From Aspidapion aeneum (lineage: Eukaryota > Arthropoda > Insecta > Coleoptera > Brentidae): a stretch of DNA of 64,000 nucleotides. Below, in pieces: positions 47,424 to 59,100 of this stretch. A program made the position numbers and the translations under genes. Position 1 is the first letter of the stretch. Every line of letters starts with the position of its first letter. The notes below the pieces were generated by a model. The model was not told where the DNA came from and ran no database searches. It saw only the letters and a list, made by a program, of their open reading frames with translations. Location of the stretch: contig OY755047.1 of the NCBI GenBank assembly GCA_963576565.1, forward strand, positions 19,847,171 to 19,911,170. Direction: 5' to 3'.

Positions 47424-47640
47424 CTTCTACCGAACCAACTATGAACTACAAAATCAAAAAAACTTATTTTGTTATTTTTCTACAGACGTGTAAAAAACAC
47501 CACTTATCCGCACGCTTTTTTAACTTACATATTGAGTTTTACCTACATAAGTAAGTGTCAATATTATTATGAAAACCATAAAACGGTAATAATAAAAATA
47601 ATGGCTTTCGAAATATACCTTACCTCTACCTCAACCCTGC
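47424..47640. repeat. ~200-bp tandem repeat unit right of mariner
   Basis: Starts CTTCTACCGAACCAACTATG and ends AATAATGGCTTTCGAAATATAC, completing the unit interrupted at 43826. Confidence 0.7.
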
Positions 47641-48640
47641 TTGTTCTTTTGATTGATATCCGTAAAATTTTGTAGTTAGTCTATCTGTTAATATTTTCGT
47701 GAAAAACTTATAAATTACATTGAGAAGTGTTATAGGTCGATAGTTTTTTAGGGCTGCTCAATCGCTTTTCTTATGTAGAATAATGGTTATGGATTCTTTC
47801 AAGTTGTTTGGGATTATGGAACGTACCAACTACAGCTTTAGTACCGTACCGTATTTGAGCATTCCTGTCGTTATTCCGTCTTTTCCATGTGATTTGGTAT
47901 TTTTCACTTTCTTTAATGCTCTCTTTATTTCCGCTTTGGTTATTTCAGGTTGTAGCTCTGAGTTTATGTTATTTATTTTTGTTTGGAGTTTCTTCATGGT
48001 TTCTCGCGATGGTTCCATTTTTGTTTAGTATAATACTGTATAGAATAGTTAGTAGTGTGATATTTATAATATCCACTTTAACGTTAGTCTCTATGCCGTT
48101 CATATCATTTATTTTATTTATTTCATATCTACCTAGAGTCGGTCATAGACATTTCATATTTCTGTTATTTTCTATAACTCTCTCAACTTTTATTTCTTGG
48201 CTTTTTTTCATTTTATTTTATAATTTTTCTTATAGTTTTATTTATTTCTGTGTATTCTATCGATGTTCTTTTTCCTTCTTTCTTTAGGTCCCGCCTTTTG
48301 TCCATCAGTTTCTTTTTTCTGATATACAAATTTCTTTCTTTTTATCTTTTTGACTGATATCTTTTCCTACTTTGGTCATAGCTCTTAGCAGCGTATCATT
48401 TATTTCATCTACATTTTCATTTTCGCAGTTTTGAGTTTTAGCATTTCTTTGTATATCTATAGCTTTATTTTGTGTAAGTTTTTTCATGTCAAGTTGTTCA
48501 TTGTTATTGCTTCTTAATTTCTTTTAATTTCAAAATTGCTGTCAATGCAGATTTTTGTTCTGACCATCCTATGATCACTGTATGTTCCAAAGCTGTTTAG
48601 GACTGTTACATCTGTAATGGTTTTAATTTATAATAAAACA
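47640..48640 (-). pseudogene. RTE-type LINE fragment: end of endonuclease and start of RT
   Basis: Minus strand from 48620: VTVLNSFGTYSDHRMVRTKI (last endonuclease motif, SDHR), then NDTLLRAMTKVGKDISQKDK, MDKRRDLKKEGKR-like, then MEPSRETMKKLQTKINNINS, EITKAEIKRALKKVKNTKSH, GKDGITTGMLKYG and ALKNYRPITLLNVIYKFFTK, ILTDRL (RT motifs 1-2), ending near QSKEQAGL. Cut off on both sides and sitting inside the ~200-bp tandem repeat. Several stops. Confidence 0.75.
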
Positions 48641-49070
48641 ACAAACAACGGCAGTAATAAAAACAACGGCAATAATAAAAATAATGGCGTTCTAAATATA
48701 CCTCTACCGAACCAAATATGAACTATAAAATGAAAATACTTCGTTATTTGTCTGCAAATGTGCAAAAAACACCACTTCCCCGTACCGTATTTGAATTGAG
48801 TAAATAAATTTTTCCCGCGCTAATGTTGTGTGTTCGTATAAAAACCTTAATACTGTAAAAATATGATCGATAAAATCAAAATACTTCGTTATTTTTCTAG
48901 AAACGTATAAAAAACACTAGTTTCCCGCACGCATTTTATTGCTGAAGATGAATATTTCCCAGATTAATGCGATGTGTCCATATAAAAACATAGGACTGCA
49001 TTAATAAAGATGATTACTTTCCTTTACGGAACCAAATATGAACTATAGGTAAAAAAACTATAAATCTGAA
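48640..49070. repeat. ~200-bp tandem repeat, two further units
   Basis: Units start with ACCAAATATGAACTATAAAA near 48713 and a shortened one near 48870, followed by a partial one near 49030. 49070-49420 holds no recognised feature. Confidence 0.7.
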
Positions 49071-49431
49071 CGAAAATACGTTTTAAATATTTTTACACAA
49101 ACGTGAAATAATCATCACTTTTGAATTTAAAAAAATGAGTCTTTCCTGCATACGAAGTTTTTTCAAGTGCTCTATGAGCATAAGAAAAAGGAAGTTTTTT
49201 TTATGACCGTTAGGTAGTAGGGTTAGGTAGGCAGATTTAGCAGGTATCCTAAAAAAAGCTAAAATATATGTTTGTGAATTTTGCAAGGATTAATTTTATA
49301 ATATTATTTCCTTGTTTTAATGAACTTTAGGTTTAAATATGTAATTTTTATATATTATTGTCATTTTATCCAGCCTCGGGTGAAAAAAATGAGTTTTAAT
49401 TAAAAAAATCTGTGAATAAATATGGAATTTA

Positions 49432-49657
49432 GAAACAACATTTCTGACTTCCATTGTCTTTATTTATTTTTAACACGAATTTTCGGTTAGTAAGTATCTC
49501 TAACTGTTTTCAAGTGTAAACTGTTTACACTTGAAAACGATTTACACTAGAAAACTGTTGGAGATACTTACTAACCGAAACGTCGTGTTTAAAATAAATA
49601 AAGACAAGTCCAAAATTTTGTTTCTACTCAATCATTGTCTACGAGTTTCAAACAAGG
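49432..49657. mobile_element. Palindromic element, 226 bp, 13-bp target duplication
   Basis: Long imperfect palindrome: TGACTTCCATTGTCTTTATT, then TTCGGTTAGTAAGTATCTC, and its complement, followed by the tail CAATCATTGTCTACGAGTTT. AATATGGAATTTA flanks it (49419-49431 and 49658-49670). Relative of the insertion at 39330-39438. Confidence 0.7.
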
Positions 49658-49669
49658 AATATGGAATTT

Positions 49670-50200
49670 ATTATCTAAAATTCTAATATCAAAACACAGA
49701 TATTTTTTAATTCAGATCAATTTTTAATTAAATTACCTGAGCCTCTCCCCTAATGATTAATTAAAATTGTTTTAAAAACACTAGATTTTACGGCTCAGAC
49801 AGTAGAACAGTAGGTATGATTTCAAAACAGTGAACTAGGCAACCCTGTGATAGGTAAGAAACTTCAAATGAATGAAAAGAATCACCGCCCGTGTCCACAT
49901 TAAATTCGTTCGAGCACAAATCACACAAAGACGTGTATTTAAAATTCTCTTTTAAATTTTAAAAGGCTTCCTTTGTTCTTTCTTTAGATTTTTAACGTCG
50001 ATTTACGCTTTTTTAAAAGTCTTTCTTTGTGTATAGAAAAGAAGCTTTTAAAACAATTAACAAATATTATCAAATTAATTGTTAATCCGAAGAAACTCAT
50101 TCCAAATTCCAAAAAACGTCTTTTATGATTTTTACGGTTAATCCTGTAAATTCAATATCGCAAAATTTTGAAAGTTCATATTTAATAAAATCCAATCTTA
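49670..50200. other. No feature recognised
   Basis: AT-rich, no recognised repeat or coding signal before the GACA repeat at 50215. Confidence 0.4.
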
Positions 50201-50214
50201 AACAGGAGAATCTA

Positions 50215-50375
50215 CAGCCAAAACCCAACCTAGGTACCAATTTCATTAAAATCAGGCAAGTAGTTTTAGAGTTATGCGCATTGGTCGTTACAGAGAGACA
50301 GATATACAGATACATATAGACAGACAGACAGACAGACGGCTTGTCAAAAAAGTTTTAAAATCATCTGAAAGGCAA
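50215..50375 (+). repeat. GACA microsatellite with conserved flank, copy 2
   Basis: It contains CCTAGGTACCAATTTCATTA, GTTATGCGCATTGGTCGTTA, a short imperfect GACA run and AAAAGTTTTAAAATCATCTG, collinear with 9890-10075. Confidence 0.75.
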
Positions 50376-51013
50376 AGATAGCTAATATGTTTATGTTTAC
50401 CATCAAACGTTATTTTTTTAGTACGTTTAAAAGCTTTTTTTAATGACTTGAAGTTACCCTTATTTACGGTAAAGATAAGAGTAACGAAATTTTCGATAAA
50501 AGTACTTTAGCAGAATAACCCCAATAATTTCAGCGACTGGTGGTTAAAATGTATAAATTTTATTCGTCAGACTGACTTAAACAAGGTATAAATTTGATTA
50601 GTTTACCCCCCGTGAACTTTTTTTTCCAAAAGCGCCTCACCCTTTGCCCTTCTTTCGGTTAAAAATAGAAAATAGAACGTGCCAAAAGGGGCTCTAACGA
50701 GACGTAAACGTTTTGAAAGGGATGTAGATTGGACTGGAATTATGTATGTGTTTGAACGAATTGTTACAGTTTAAACCGTTTCACTTTCATGAGGTATATA
50801 GGTATCGATTCGTCCTAGCATTATTTCCGCTTATTTTTTTTTATCTTTGGTATTTTTCTTTTTTTTTCTTTTCTTTTTCTTTTTCCGCTAAAACGCTCAT
50901 TTCTAGCATGGCGTTGCAATGATGTCACAGCGCAGAAAACTCGCGGACAGATCACGGCATTCAAGTGTTTATTTGTTTTTGGTCTGTGTTTTTACTGTTT
51001 TTTATGTAAAAAA

Positions 51014-51201
51014 ATGTCCTATAAGTGGTGTGTAGTGCCTCAGTGTTCGAATACTAGCCTAACAACACCTGAAAAACTATTTATTCATGTGCCTACAGCA
51101 GTAAAAGAACGGAAAAAGTGGCTAGAACTTGTTCAAAGAGACCCAAGGGTAAGGCCCAATCTAATAAATCTTCACTTTACATTTGTGAAGATTACTTTGA
51201 T
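51014..51201 (+). pseudogene. THAP-domain exon, left arm (frameshifted)
   Basis: MSYKWCVVPQCSNTSLTTPE, then KERKKWLELVQRDPRV, then in a shifted frame SSLYICEDYFDV with donor GTGAGT. The C-x4-C and C-E-D pattern and the WL motif are THAP features. The final zinc-binding His is Tyr here and the frame is broken in between, so not functional. Confidence 0.7.
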
Positions 51202-51339
51202 GTGAGTATAACTAAATTGTTTCTATTAATTTTTCTCACGTTGTCTATAATATATATAACTAGTTCATAAATCACGTTGACATTTTTGAGGTTATGTTTA
51301 TTACAAGGAGGAACAACTATAATAGGCAGAAAGATGTAC

Positions 51340-51530
51340 AAATTTTTAGGCGGTGCTAGGCAGTTATTATAGGGAGTACCTCTAAATGCAGGATTAGGCA
51401 GTGCACATGCAGGTTAAATGTAGAACTGAGCAGTGCCTATGCAAGACTAGGCAGTGCTTAGGCAGAACTAGGTAGTACCTACGCAGGACTATGCAGTATA
51501 ACCTATGCAGTACTTCAAGTATTGCTGGTC
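51340..51530 (+). repeat. Short tandem repeat (AGGCAGTGCC-type), left arm
   Basis: Degenerate 20-30-bp repeats of the AGGACTAGGCAGTGCCTATGC type. The inverted partner is at 55130-55320. Lies downstream of the THAP exon donor, probably intronic. Confidence 0.6.
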
Positions 51531-52644
51531 GTTGTATACTGTTTGCCTCCCTGTCCTACAATTTTGATTGTTTCTTAATGATTAAAATAATAATGATTGG
51601 GTATTTGATTGAATCTATTGTAAGTAGCATATTAAACAAAAAAGCAAAACATATAACCTAACCTCAAAATCTAAATGAGTAAAAGTAGGCGAAGAATATC
51701 ATAAAAGAACTTTCAGTTATATACAAAACTCATCGAATACTTACATCAACATTTTAACATTTCTAAATTTTGCGGTAGAAAAATCCCTGTTGTTGGCAAA
51801 GAAGCCTGTCACCATAAAGGAATTCAGCATTGGCAAGTTGGAGCTATTGTCTTTGAAGAGTTCGTTTTCCATTGAAAATGTTTTTTATAAGCAAAACGCA
51901 AAATAAAATCTAATTTAGGACGATAATTCGCACTTAAAACCAAAGCGAGCATTACCACCCATAACAAAATAACACAAAAAATAAGTTCGTTCGAGGCGTT
52001 TACTGTTTTGTGACGTCACTCGCAGCTGATTGGTAGACCGCCTGTTTTGAATCACGTGGCTAATTGTTTTAATTCAATGAATTTATTTAATTAAAAAAAC
52101 TATGAAATTGAAAAAAAAATAAACAAAAAAGTATGTTTTTAGCATTCCCAAGACCTAAAGAGATATCTAAAAATAAATATATATTTATTTTTTACTACTG
52201 TCAAACACTCTATTGTAGCACTTAGCACTGTAGACCCTTTAGTAAATACTCGTGTATATTTCCAAACAATTTAAATTTTCCATTTTCAAATAATAATTTA
52301 AAAGAAAAGCCGCATCAAACAGGAACTGACGAATCAGATCAATCTGTTTTCAATCATGTGACACTCCCTTAAAATGTAGCCCTATATTATGGATTTTAGT
52401 TTAAATTTAGAATAGAACTCTCTTTTTTGTCTATCTCATGTTTTGTTTATTTTTCATGCATATTAAATTTAAGCGAACAGCTGATGTGTGATTAATAATC
52501 TTTTTTTTATTCTGTCTATTTATTTTTAGTTTTTTCTTTTAACTGTTTTGATTTAGTTATTTAAGTTTTATTAAGTTATATAAGGCTACTTATATCATGT
52601 CTTATTTAAAATTATTTAGTACCAGTTCTAACACTTTACATGAC

Positions 52645-53310
52645 TACTACATACAAATCTACGTTGTCCGACGCCTATTCTCCACCTCCTTCGATCCTGA
52701 CAATCAGGTTTCTTTGACTCATTGATCTTTGGATTGACTGTTGCCATCTTAGGACGCTTTCTTTTTATGCGCCCTATTGTTTGCCATTCTAGGACCTGCT
52801 TTGGTAATCTTTCGTCGTTCATTCGTTGTACATTGCCGTATTATATCAGTTGTCATTTAGTGACGTCATCCGTTATGCTTCCTTCGATTCCCATTCTTTC
52901 TGTTATGATCTCATTTCCTTTATGATGTGTTCTAGATATTCTCATTGATCTTCTTATTGCATCCATTTCGACACTTTCCATCTTTGTTTTGCATTTTTCT
53001 GTTAGGCGACAAGTCTCTATTCCATACAACAGCGTGATTTTCACCATTGTTTCATATGTTAAATTTTACATTCTTTTTTATCTCTCTGCACCATAAAATA
53101 CTGTTAAGACATCTAATAACCTTTTTTGATTTTACTATTTTTTTTTCCAGTTCTTTAAAATCCGTTCCTTTCTTATCAAATATGACACCCAAGTATACAT
53201 ACTCATTGCATGGAGATATTGTTTGTCTATTGTGTAGTTCTAACTCACTTGATTAGTTTTCAAAACATAAGTACTGTGTCTTGTCCACGTTTACTGTTAA
53301 CCCCCACTTG
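52645..53310 (-). pseudogene. RTE-type LINE C-terminal remnant, copy 3
   Basis: Minus strand starts KWGLTVNVDKTQYLCFEN, then CNEYTYLGVIFDKKGTDFKE, VEMDAIRRSMRISRTHHKGN, ERMGIEGSITDDVTK and MNDERLPKQVLEWQTIGRIK, ending near RRRWRIGVGQR. Frames change several times. Same LINE family as 35775-36580. Sits in the core of the THAP foldback. Confidence 0.7.
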
Positions 53311-53412
53311 TGGTAAAAAGAAGAATACTTTACATGACTTGCCATATATTTATAGATTTTGATGAAATTTACGTTAATATCGCAGGAGTCCGAGGCAACC
53401 CTTGGAACCTTA

Positions 53413-53555
53413 CACCCTGTTTCCACCAATGCATGTCCACCCCGATTCAAAAAACGCATCAGGTGACGCTGCATTTAAAACAGGTGCAAATCCATGGGCC
53501 ATCACGTGATGCGTTTTTTGAATCGGGGTCGGCATGCATTGGTGGAAACAGGGTA
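53413..53555. mobile_element. MITE, 143 bp, TTA duplication
   Basis: Inverted ends (C/T)ACCCTGTTTCCACCAATGCATG, with further inner pairing (GATTCAAAAAACGCATCA and its complement). TTA outside both (53410-53412 and 53556-53558). PIF/Harbinger-like by duplication length. Confidence 0.6.
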
Positions 53556-53559
53556 TTAG

Positions 53560-54480
53560 TATCTTTTATCTGATCCTTCATTCCTTTAGATTGGTCTAAG
53601 AACTGAGGGAGTCGTGAATAAAGGGGTAACTCAAAATTATATTTTACACTTCCCCATGGGATACGAAGTTCTTTAAATATCTGCAGCACTCGACCTTTTC
53701 ACCGACGCGATTCAAACCCGCTTCTGAACACAGAAAAAGGATATTGGATGAAATAAATATATACTTTAGCCAAGTATATATATAATGTCTTTAAATTTAT
53801 CCAGGTGAAGGTCAATCCTATTGCAAATTGAAAAGAAAACCCTTTCCTTCACAAATAAAATTTTTATTGTCAAAAACCTGTAGCCTCGGTAGCTGTTTCA
53901 AACAAAAGAGGTAATAATTAACGTGTAGATGCCCAAAAAGGCTCAGCTCAGTCAATGTAAATCTCTCCATCATCTTTTTCTTCTTATTCTAACAAAATTA
54001 GATTTCTTAAAATTATGCTAATTTGTGACTTGATTTTTCTACTCCACGAAATCGTCGAAATCAAAACAATACAGACCGATCGATAACGTCAAGTTGTCTC
54101 TGTGCGCTAATTTAATTTGCACATAAGCTAGCTTAAACAGCCAACGGTAACAAAGGAACGGGGGTGCGGACGGAATCGATCGCCGCAATTGATTCACAAG
54201 AGCACGAATCAAAGTAAGGCCCAGATTCTGTGTGCTGTAAAATTCTATAGGAACATGTCGTCCTCTCTTTCTATATTTTGTAATTAGAATGCGAACACCT
54301 ACGGTCCAAAGAATTTCGGTCCAGTTAAGCATAGCGTCGGCAGCAGCCGGCCTATGCATCCTTGTTTGAACACGAATACAAATAGAGACAAACCGGGTAT
54401 TAGTTTCCAGTTATTATTTAAGTTTTTGGTGAATTTCTTTTGGGGTTTATTGACACTTTATAATGAAATTATTGATAAGG
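53560..54480. other. Foldback core without recognised gene
   Basis: Contains a 106-codon ORF on the minus strand (54039-54359, starting MHRPAAADAMLNWTEILW) with more balanced base use than its surroundings but no recognised domain. It could be captured host sequence. Confidence 0.3.
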
Positions 54481-55451
54481 TGTTTGACAGTAGTAAAAAA
54501 TAAATATATATTTGTTTTTAGATATCTCTTTCTTGGGAATGCCAAAAACAAACTTTTTTGTTTAATTTTTTCTCTAATTCATAGTTCTTTTAATTAAATA
54601 AATGCATTGTATTACAACAATTAGCCACGTGATTCAAAACAGGCGGTCTACTAATCAGCTGCGAGTGACGTCACAAAACAGTAAACGCCTCGAACGAACC
54701 TATTTTCTGTGTTACTTTCTTACGGAAGGTTTATGCGAATTATCGTCCTAAATTAGATTTTATTTTTTGTTTTTCTTATAAAAAACATTTTCAATAAAAA
54801 ACGGATTCTCCAAAGCCGATAGCTCCAACTTGCCAATGCTGAACTCCTTTATGGTGGCAGGCTTCTTTGCCAACGACAGTGATTTTTGTTTTGCGGAATT
54901 TAGGAACGTTAAAATGTTGATGTAAGTATTCGATGAGTTGTTTTGTATATAACTGAAAGTTTTTTTACGATAATCTTCGCCTACTTTTACTCATTTAGAT
55001 TTTGAGGTTAAGTTATATGTTTTGCTTTTTTGTTTAATATGCCACTTACAATAGATTCATTATCTGAAAAAAAACAAAAATAAAAATCATGTAATAAACC
55101 GAGGGAGGGACAGGTAGGCAAAAAGTATACAACGACCAGCAATTCTTGAAGTACTGCATAGGTTACACTGCATAGTCCTGCCTATGCACTGCCTAGTCTT
55201 GCATATGCACTATGCACTGCTCAGTCCTACATTTAGCCTGCATGTGCACTGCCTAATCCTGCATTTAGAGGTACTCCCTAGTCCTGCCTAATAACTGCCT
55301 AGCACCGCCTAAAAATTTGTGCACCTTTCTGCCTATTATAGTTGTTCACCCCTTGTAATAAACATAACCTCAAAAAGTTCATCGTCATTTACGAAATGGT
55401 TACATATATTATAGACAACGTGAAAAAAATTAATAGAAACAATTTACTCAC

Positions 55452-55634
55452 ATCAAAGTGATCTTCACAAATGTAAGGTGAAGATGTATTAGATAAGGTT
55501 CTTGGGTCTCTTCGAACAAGTTCTAGCCACTTTTTCCGTTATTTTACTGCTGTCGGCACATGAATAAATAGTTTTTTAGGTGTTTTTATGCTAGTATTCG
55601 AACACTCAGGCACTACACACCACTTATAGGACAT
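55452..55634 (-). pseudogene. THAP-domain exon, right arm (nonsense mutation)
   Basis: On the minus strand MSYKWCVVPECSNTSIKTPK, then FIHVPTAVK, a TAA stop in place of Glu, RKKWLELVRRDPR and SSPYICEDHFDV with donor GTGAGT. The C2CH zinc ligands (Cys6, Cys11, then Cys and His in ICEDHFD) are all present. The single stop is absent from the left arm. Confidence 0.75.
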
Positions 55635-55769
55635 TTTTTTACATAAAAACAGTAAAAACACAGACCAAAAATAAATAAACACTTGAGTGCCGTGTATCTG
55701 TCCGCAAGTTTACTGCGGCGTGACGTCATTGCAACGCTATGCTAGAAATGACCGTTTTAGCGGCAAATT

Positions 55770-56008
55770 CAAATCGGAAATTAGAAAACTTGATTTTAAA
55801 TTGTGTTCCATGATAAAGTATACTATTTTAACAATTTTGCATAGCAAATTAAGGATCTATGTATCATTCTAAACTCTTTTCTAAAATGGCAAATACCCTA
55901 TTAAATAATGATTTAAATATTTTTTAAATAAAATTTGATCATGTGCACTTAAGCAACACACCGCTTTACTGAGACTACTAGTACTTATTCTTGTTTTTTT
56001 TATTGCAG
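55770..56008. other. Sequence upstream of stumps exon a
   Basis: AT-rich with a good branch/pyrimidine context at its end (ttcttgttttttttattgcag). This is intron sequence if exon a has an upstream partner. No promoter motif was recognised. Confidence 0.4.
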
Positions 56009-56150
56009 GTACTCTGAGTAGACTGAGTCCCAACATGGACGACATCTTGATTGTTTCACTAAAAAACAGCGAAGCAGCATCACTCTGGGTGGAGTATTTC
56101 ACCAACTACTTTAACCAAATTTCCAAACAGGCTAATAGAAAGCCATTCAA
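56009..56150 (+). CDS. stumps: stumps exon a (start codon at 56035)
   Basis: The acceptor is a T-rich tract ending ttattgcag at 56008 and the donor is gtaagt at 56151. The exon encodes MDDILIVSLKNSEAASLW and on to residue 38, ending with two bases of codon 39 (Lys, completed in the next exon). The 26 bases before the ATG contain no in-frame stop, so part of the exon could be coding from an upstream exon. If not, they are 5' untranslated sequence. Confidence 0.85.
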
Positions 56151-59100
56151 GTAAGTAATACTAATTTTTATATACTAAGGTAACAAATATATGCTTAATA
56201 CCTAAAAAATATAGGCAAAATACAGTGCAACGTGTTAAGTCAACAATGAGTAAAGTTGTTGTTATGATTAGTTTAAAGTGATAGAAGGGAAATAACACAC
56301 ACAGTTAGGGGCCATTTTCCCGATCCCAAACGGGCAATTTCAGTTGGCCGTGAACTTTCCGACCACAAGCTCGACTTTATCTTTAGAATACACCTCCAAC
56401 CACGCCTCATCCCGGAATCTACCTTTTAGGTCATATAGAGGTCATTTTTGGCCCCTGGGGCCAATTCCAGACGTGAAGGGACTTTTCTGAGCTCGGGATC
56501 GGATTCAGCGTCAAAAAATACATGGGAATACTGCAGTGGCGCACCCAGGAATGTGTCTTGGGGGGGGGAGGCCTCATGGGGGGGCCGAGGCCTCTTGGAG
56601 GAGGGGGCCGAAGCCTCATGATGTCAAATTTTAAGCTATTTTTTGTGTTTTATCATGAAATATGTAGAAAATATGTAAAAAAATCTAAGGCCCCCCCTAG
56701 GTGCGCCCATGGCATACATACATATGTCCGACCGGCGCCGGCGAGTACGTGAAAATGGTATTTCATAAAAAGAATTGAATTTTTTTTACATGAAATGTTT
56801 TTGTTAAGATTTCACTTCTTTTTCAATAGTCTATGGACAAATCAAGTTTTGTGTGCAAGTCGTGCCAACTTTCTGCCGATAAGCTAACTTTGCTAAGGGC
56901 ATCCCATATATCAGGTTTTGACTTGTTGTCATTTTGGTAAATGCGTTTTTTGAAAGATATGGAGGATTCAAAATGGCGAAAAGAAGTATCTTTCAAAAAT
57001 TGTAACCTTTTTATTTCCTATCCGATTTTCATGGAACAAAGTTTAAAATACTTGCTTTGTAATTTGTTTAAAAATGTATTGGTCAGAAAATATGTATTTT
57101 TTGTATTTGTCAAAAAAATAAAAAAATTCAAAAAAAAAGGTAAAATGTTTTTATTTTTTTATTTTATTTATAAAACTATTGGACCTAGAAAAAAAAAGTT
57201 TATATAAAAAAGATAGCTATTTTGATTCTTTATTCAAATCTGGTTCAAGTGTTCCAATGCGTTAATTAGTTTTTAAGTTATTTCCAAATAACTGGAAAAA
57301 AATAGGGATATATTTAAAATTATGCTTTTAATGAAAACCATAAGAACTTTTTAAAAGTAACTTAAATTTGTTTAACATACCTAGCAAATCAGGTTTTGAC
57401 TTATTGTCATTGTGATAATCGCGCCTTTTTTTTAATATGGCGGATTCAATATGGCGGAAAAGCATAATTAAAAACAAATTGTATCTTTTTTATTTTTTAT
57501 CCGATTTTAATACAACAAAGTTTGAATTACTTGATTTAAAATGTATTAAAAAAATGCTTTTCAAAAAATCTATTTTTTTTAATATTCGAAAAAAAAAAAT
57601 CGGGTGAAACATGTGACAAAAATGATTTTATTTATTTTACTTTTAAATTGACCCCCATATACGGACGTCGCTGACGGATTTGTCATTAATTAAACCACTG
57701 ACTTACACATTGTTAAAAAGAATATTTTATTTCCTACAATAAAGTATAAAACACATTTTTGTCAATTGAGCTTAGTTTCTGAGAAAATTGGAAAAAACTA
57801 ACATAGTAACAGAATTAATTTGTTTGGTGATTTGTAGAAATTGATTTAAGTTGCACAGGCCTGTGAAGTTTTAATCTGAAGATAAATCTTACACTATGAT
57901 ACACGTTTAAAAGGAAATTTTATTATCTTTAATCGACTATAGGTCACAATTTTTGATAGAGAGCTTGGTTTTAAGATAATCGGGTAAAACCTATGTGGTT
58001 TCTTTAATTTTTTTATATTTTCTTAATAAACGGACCCCGCTGGAGAGTTTGTCATTAACCTGACCCGACTGTCTAATACATTGTTAAAAAGGAAATTTTA
58101 TTTTCTACAATAAACGGAAAAATATTTTTTTTTCGGGTAAACCCTGTAATAAATATGTTTCTTTTTTAAATTTATTTACACTACCACAATAAACGGACGC
58201 CGCTGGAGAGCTTGTCATTAGTCGTACCCCACTGACTTATACATTGTTGAAATTTTATGGTCTACAATAAAGATTAGTACATAGTTTTTTCTAAGCTTGG
58301 TTTTTAAGAAAATTTTAAAAAAGTCTAAAAATTTGAGGATTTGGGGAGTCTAGGGGGTTTTGGGGGATTTGCAGCTAAAATTTAAAAAACTAATATAATT
58401 TTATTTTTAAATTAGATTTTACACATTTTTGATCCATTGTTATTGCGTCTTTAGGGCGTCAACTTACCTACATTTTGAGAAATTCGAAGACGACTATATA
58501 AGGAGGAAAGATAAAAAAAATTGGACCAAAAACTTGCCCGGCAACATCCAAATCTTAGTCTGTGACCTATTCTCAGCTAGGATCCATTGTCAAACTGCGG
58601 TTCTCATATTTTGCATACTCAACTACCTCTAGCACCTGCACCTGCATATTGTAAAAACTTTCGTCGATTGATATTCACTTTCAAAAATAACAATTACAAC
58701 GTTGTTTGATAATGTTCATCAAACAACGATAACAGTAATAATAGAAATCACCTGTTTTACTAAACGCCTCAACTGCGTAAAGACGCGGGCCACCTGATGG
58801 GCGTCCGCGTACGGTAATACACCTTCGGTAGTCGTTTGGTGACAACAAATTGTTTTTTTATTGAAACAAATATAAAATATACATCTATATACACAGACTT
58901 ATATACACCAAATTAAAGAAAAATGTTCGTTCTATAACTTTTATTTAAACTTTTTTAAAAATTTTGCTTTGGTGTTATTAAAAATATAGGTTAAACTTTA
59001 CTAGCTATACAAAAAAAGTAAAAATTCAGTTATTTTATTTTTTCTAAAAAAACGAAGCAAAATTTTGAAAAATATATTAGAAAGTTATTTTATTGCGAGG

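Larger units (their letters stand above)
50885..55770. mobile_element. 4.9-kb foldback with THAP exons in both ~1.3-kb arms
   Basis: Arms 50885-52215 and 54480-55770 are inverted copies, from CCGCTAAAACG(C/G)TCATTTCTAGC at the outer ends to TGTCAAACAC(T/C)at the inner ends. Each arm holds a THAP exon, a GGCAGTGCCTATGCA-type minisatellite and a second conserved open stretch (KEFSIGKLEL). The core (52215-54480) includes an RTE fragment, a MITE and unassigned sequence. A THAP domain at the start is typical of P-element-like transposases; the rest of such a transposase was not found. Confidence 0.65.

Noticed and set aside
54039..54359. 106-codon minus-strand ORF MHRPAAADAML
   Set aside because: Composition is somewhat gene-like, but there is no recognised motif and it lies in the core of a transposon. 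Kept only as a note in the region entry.
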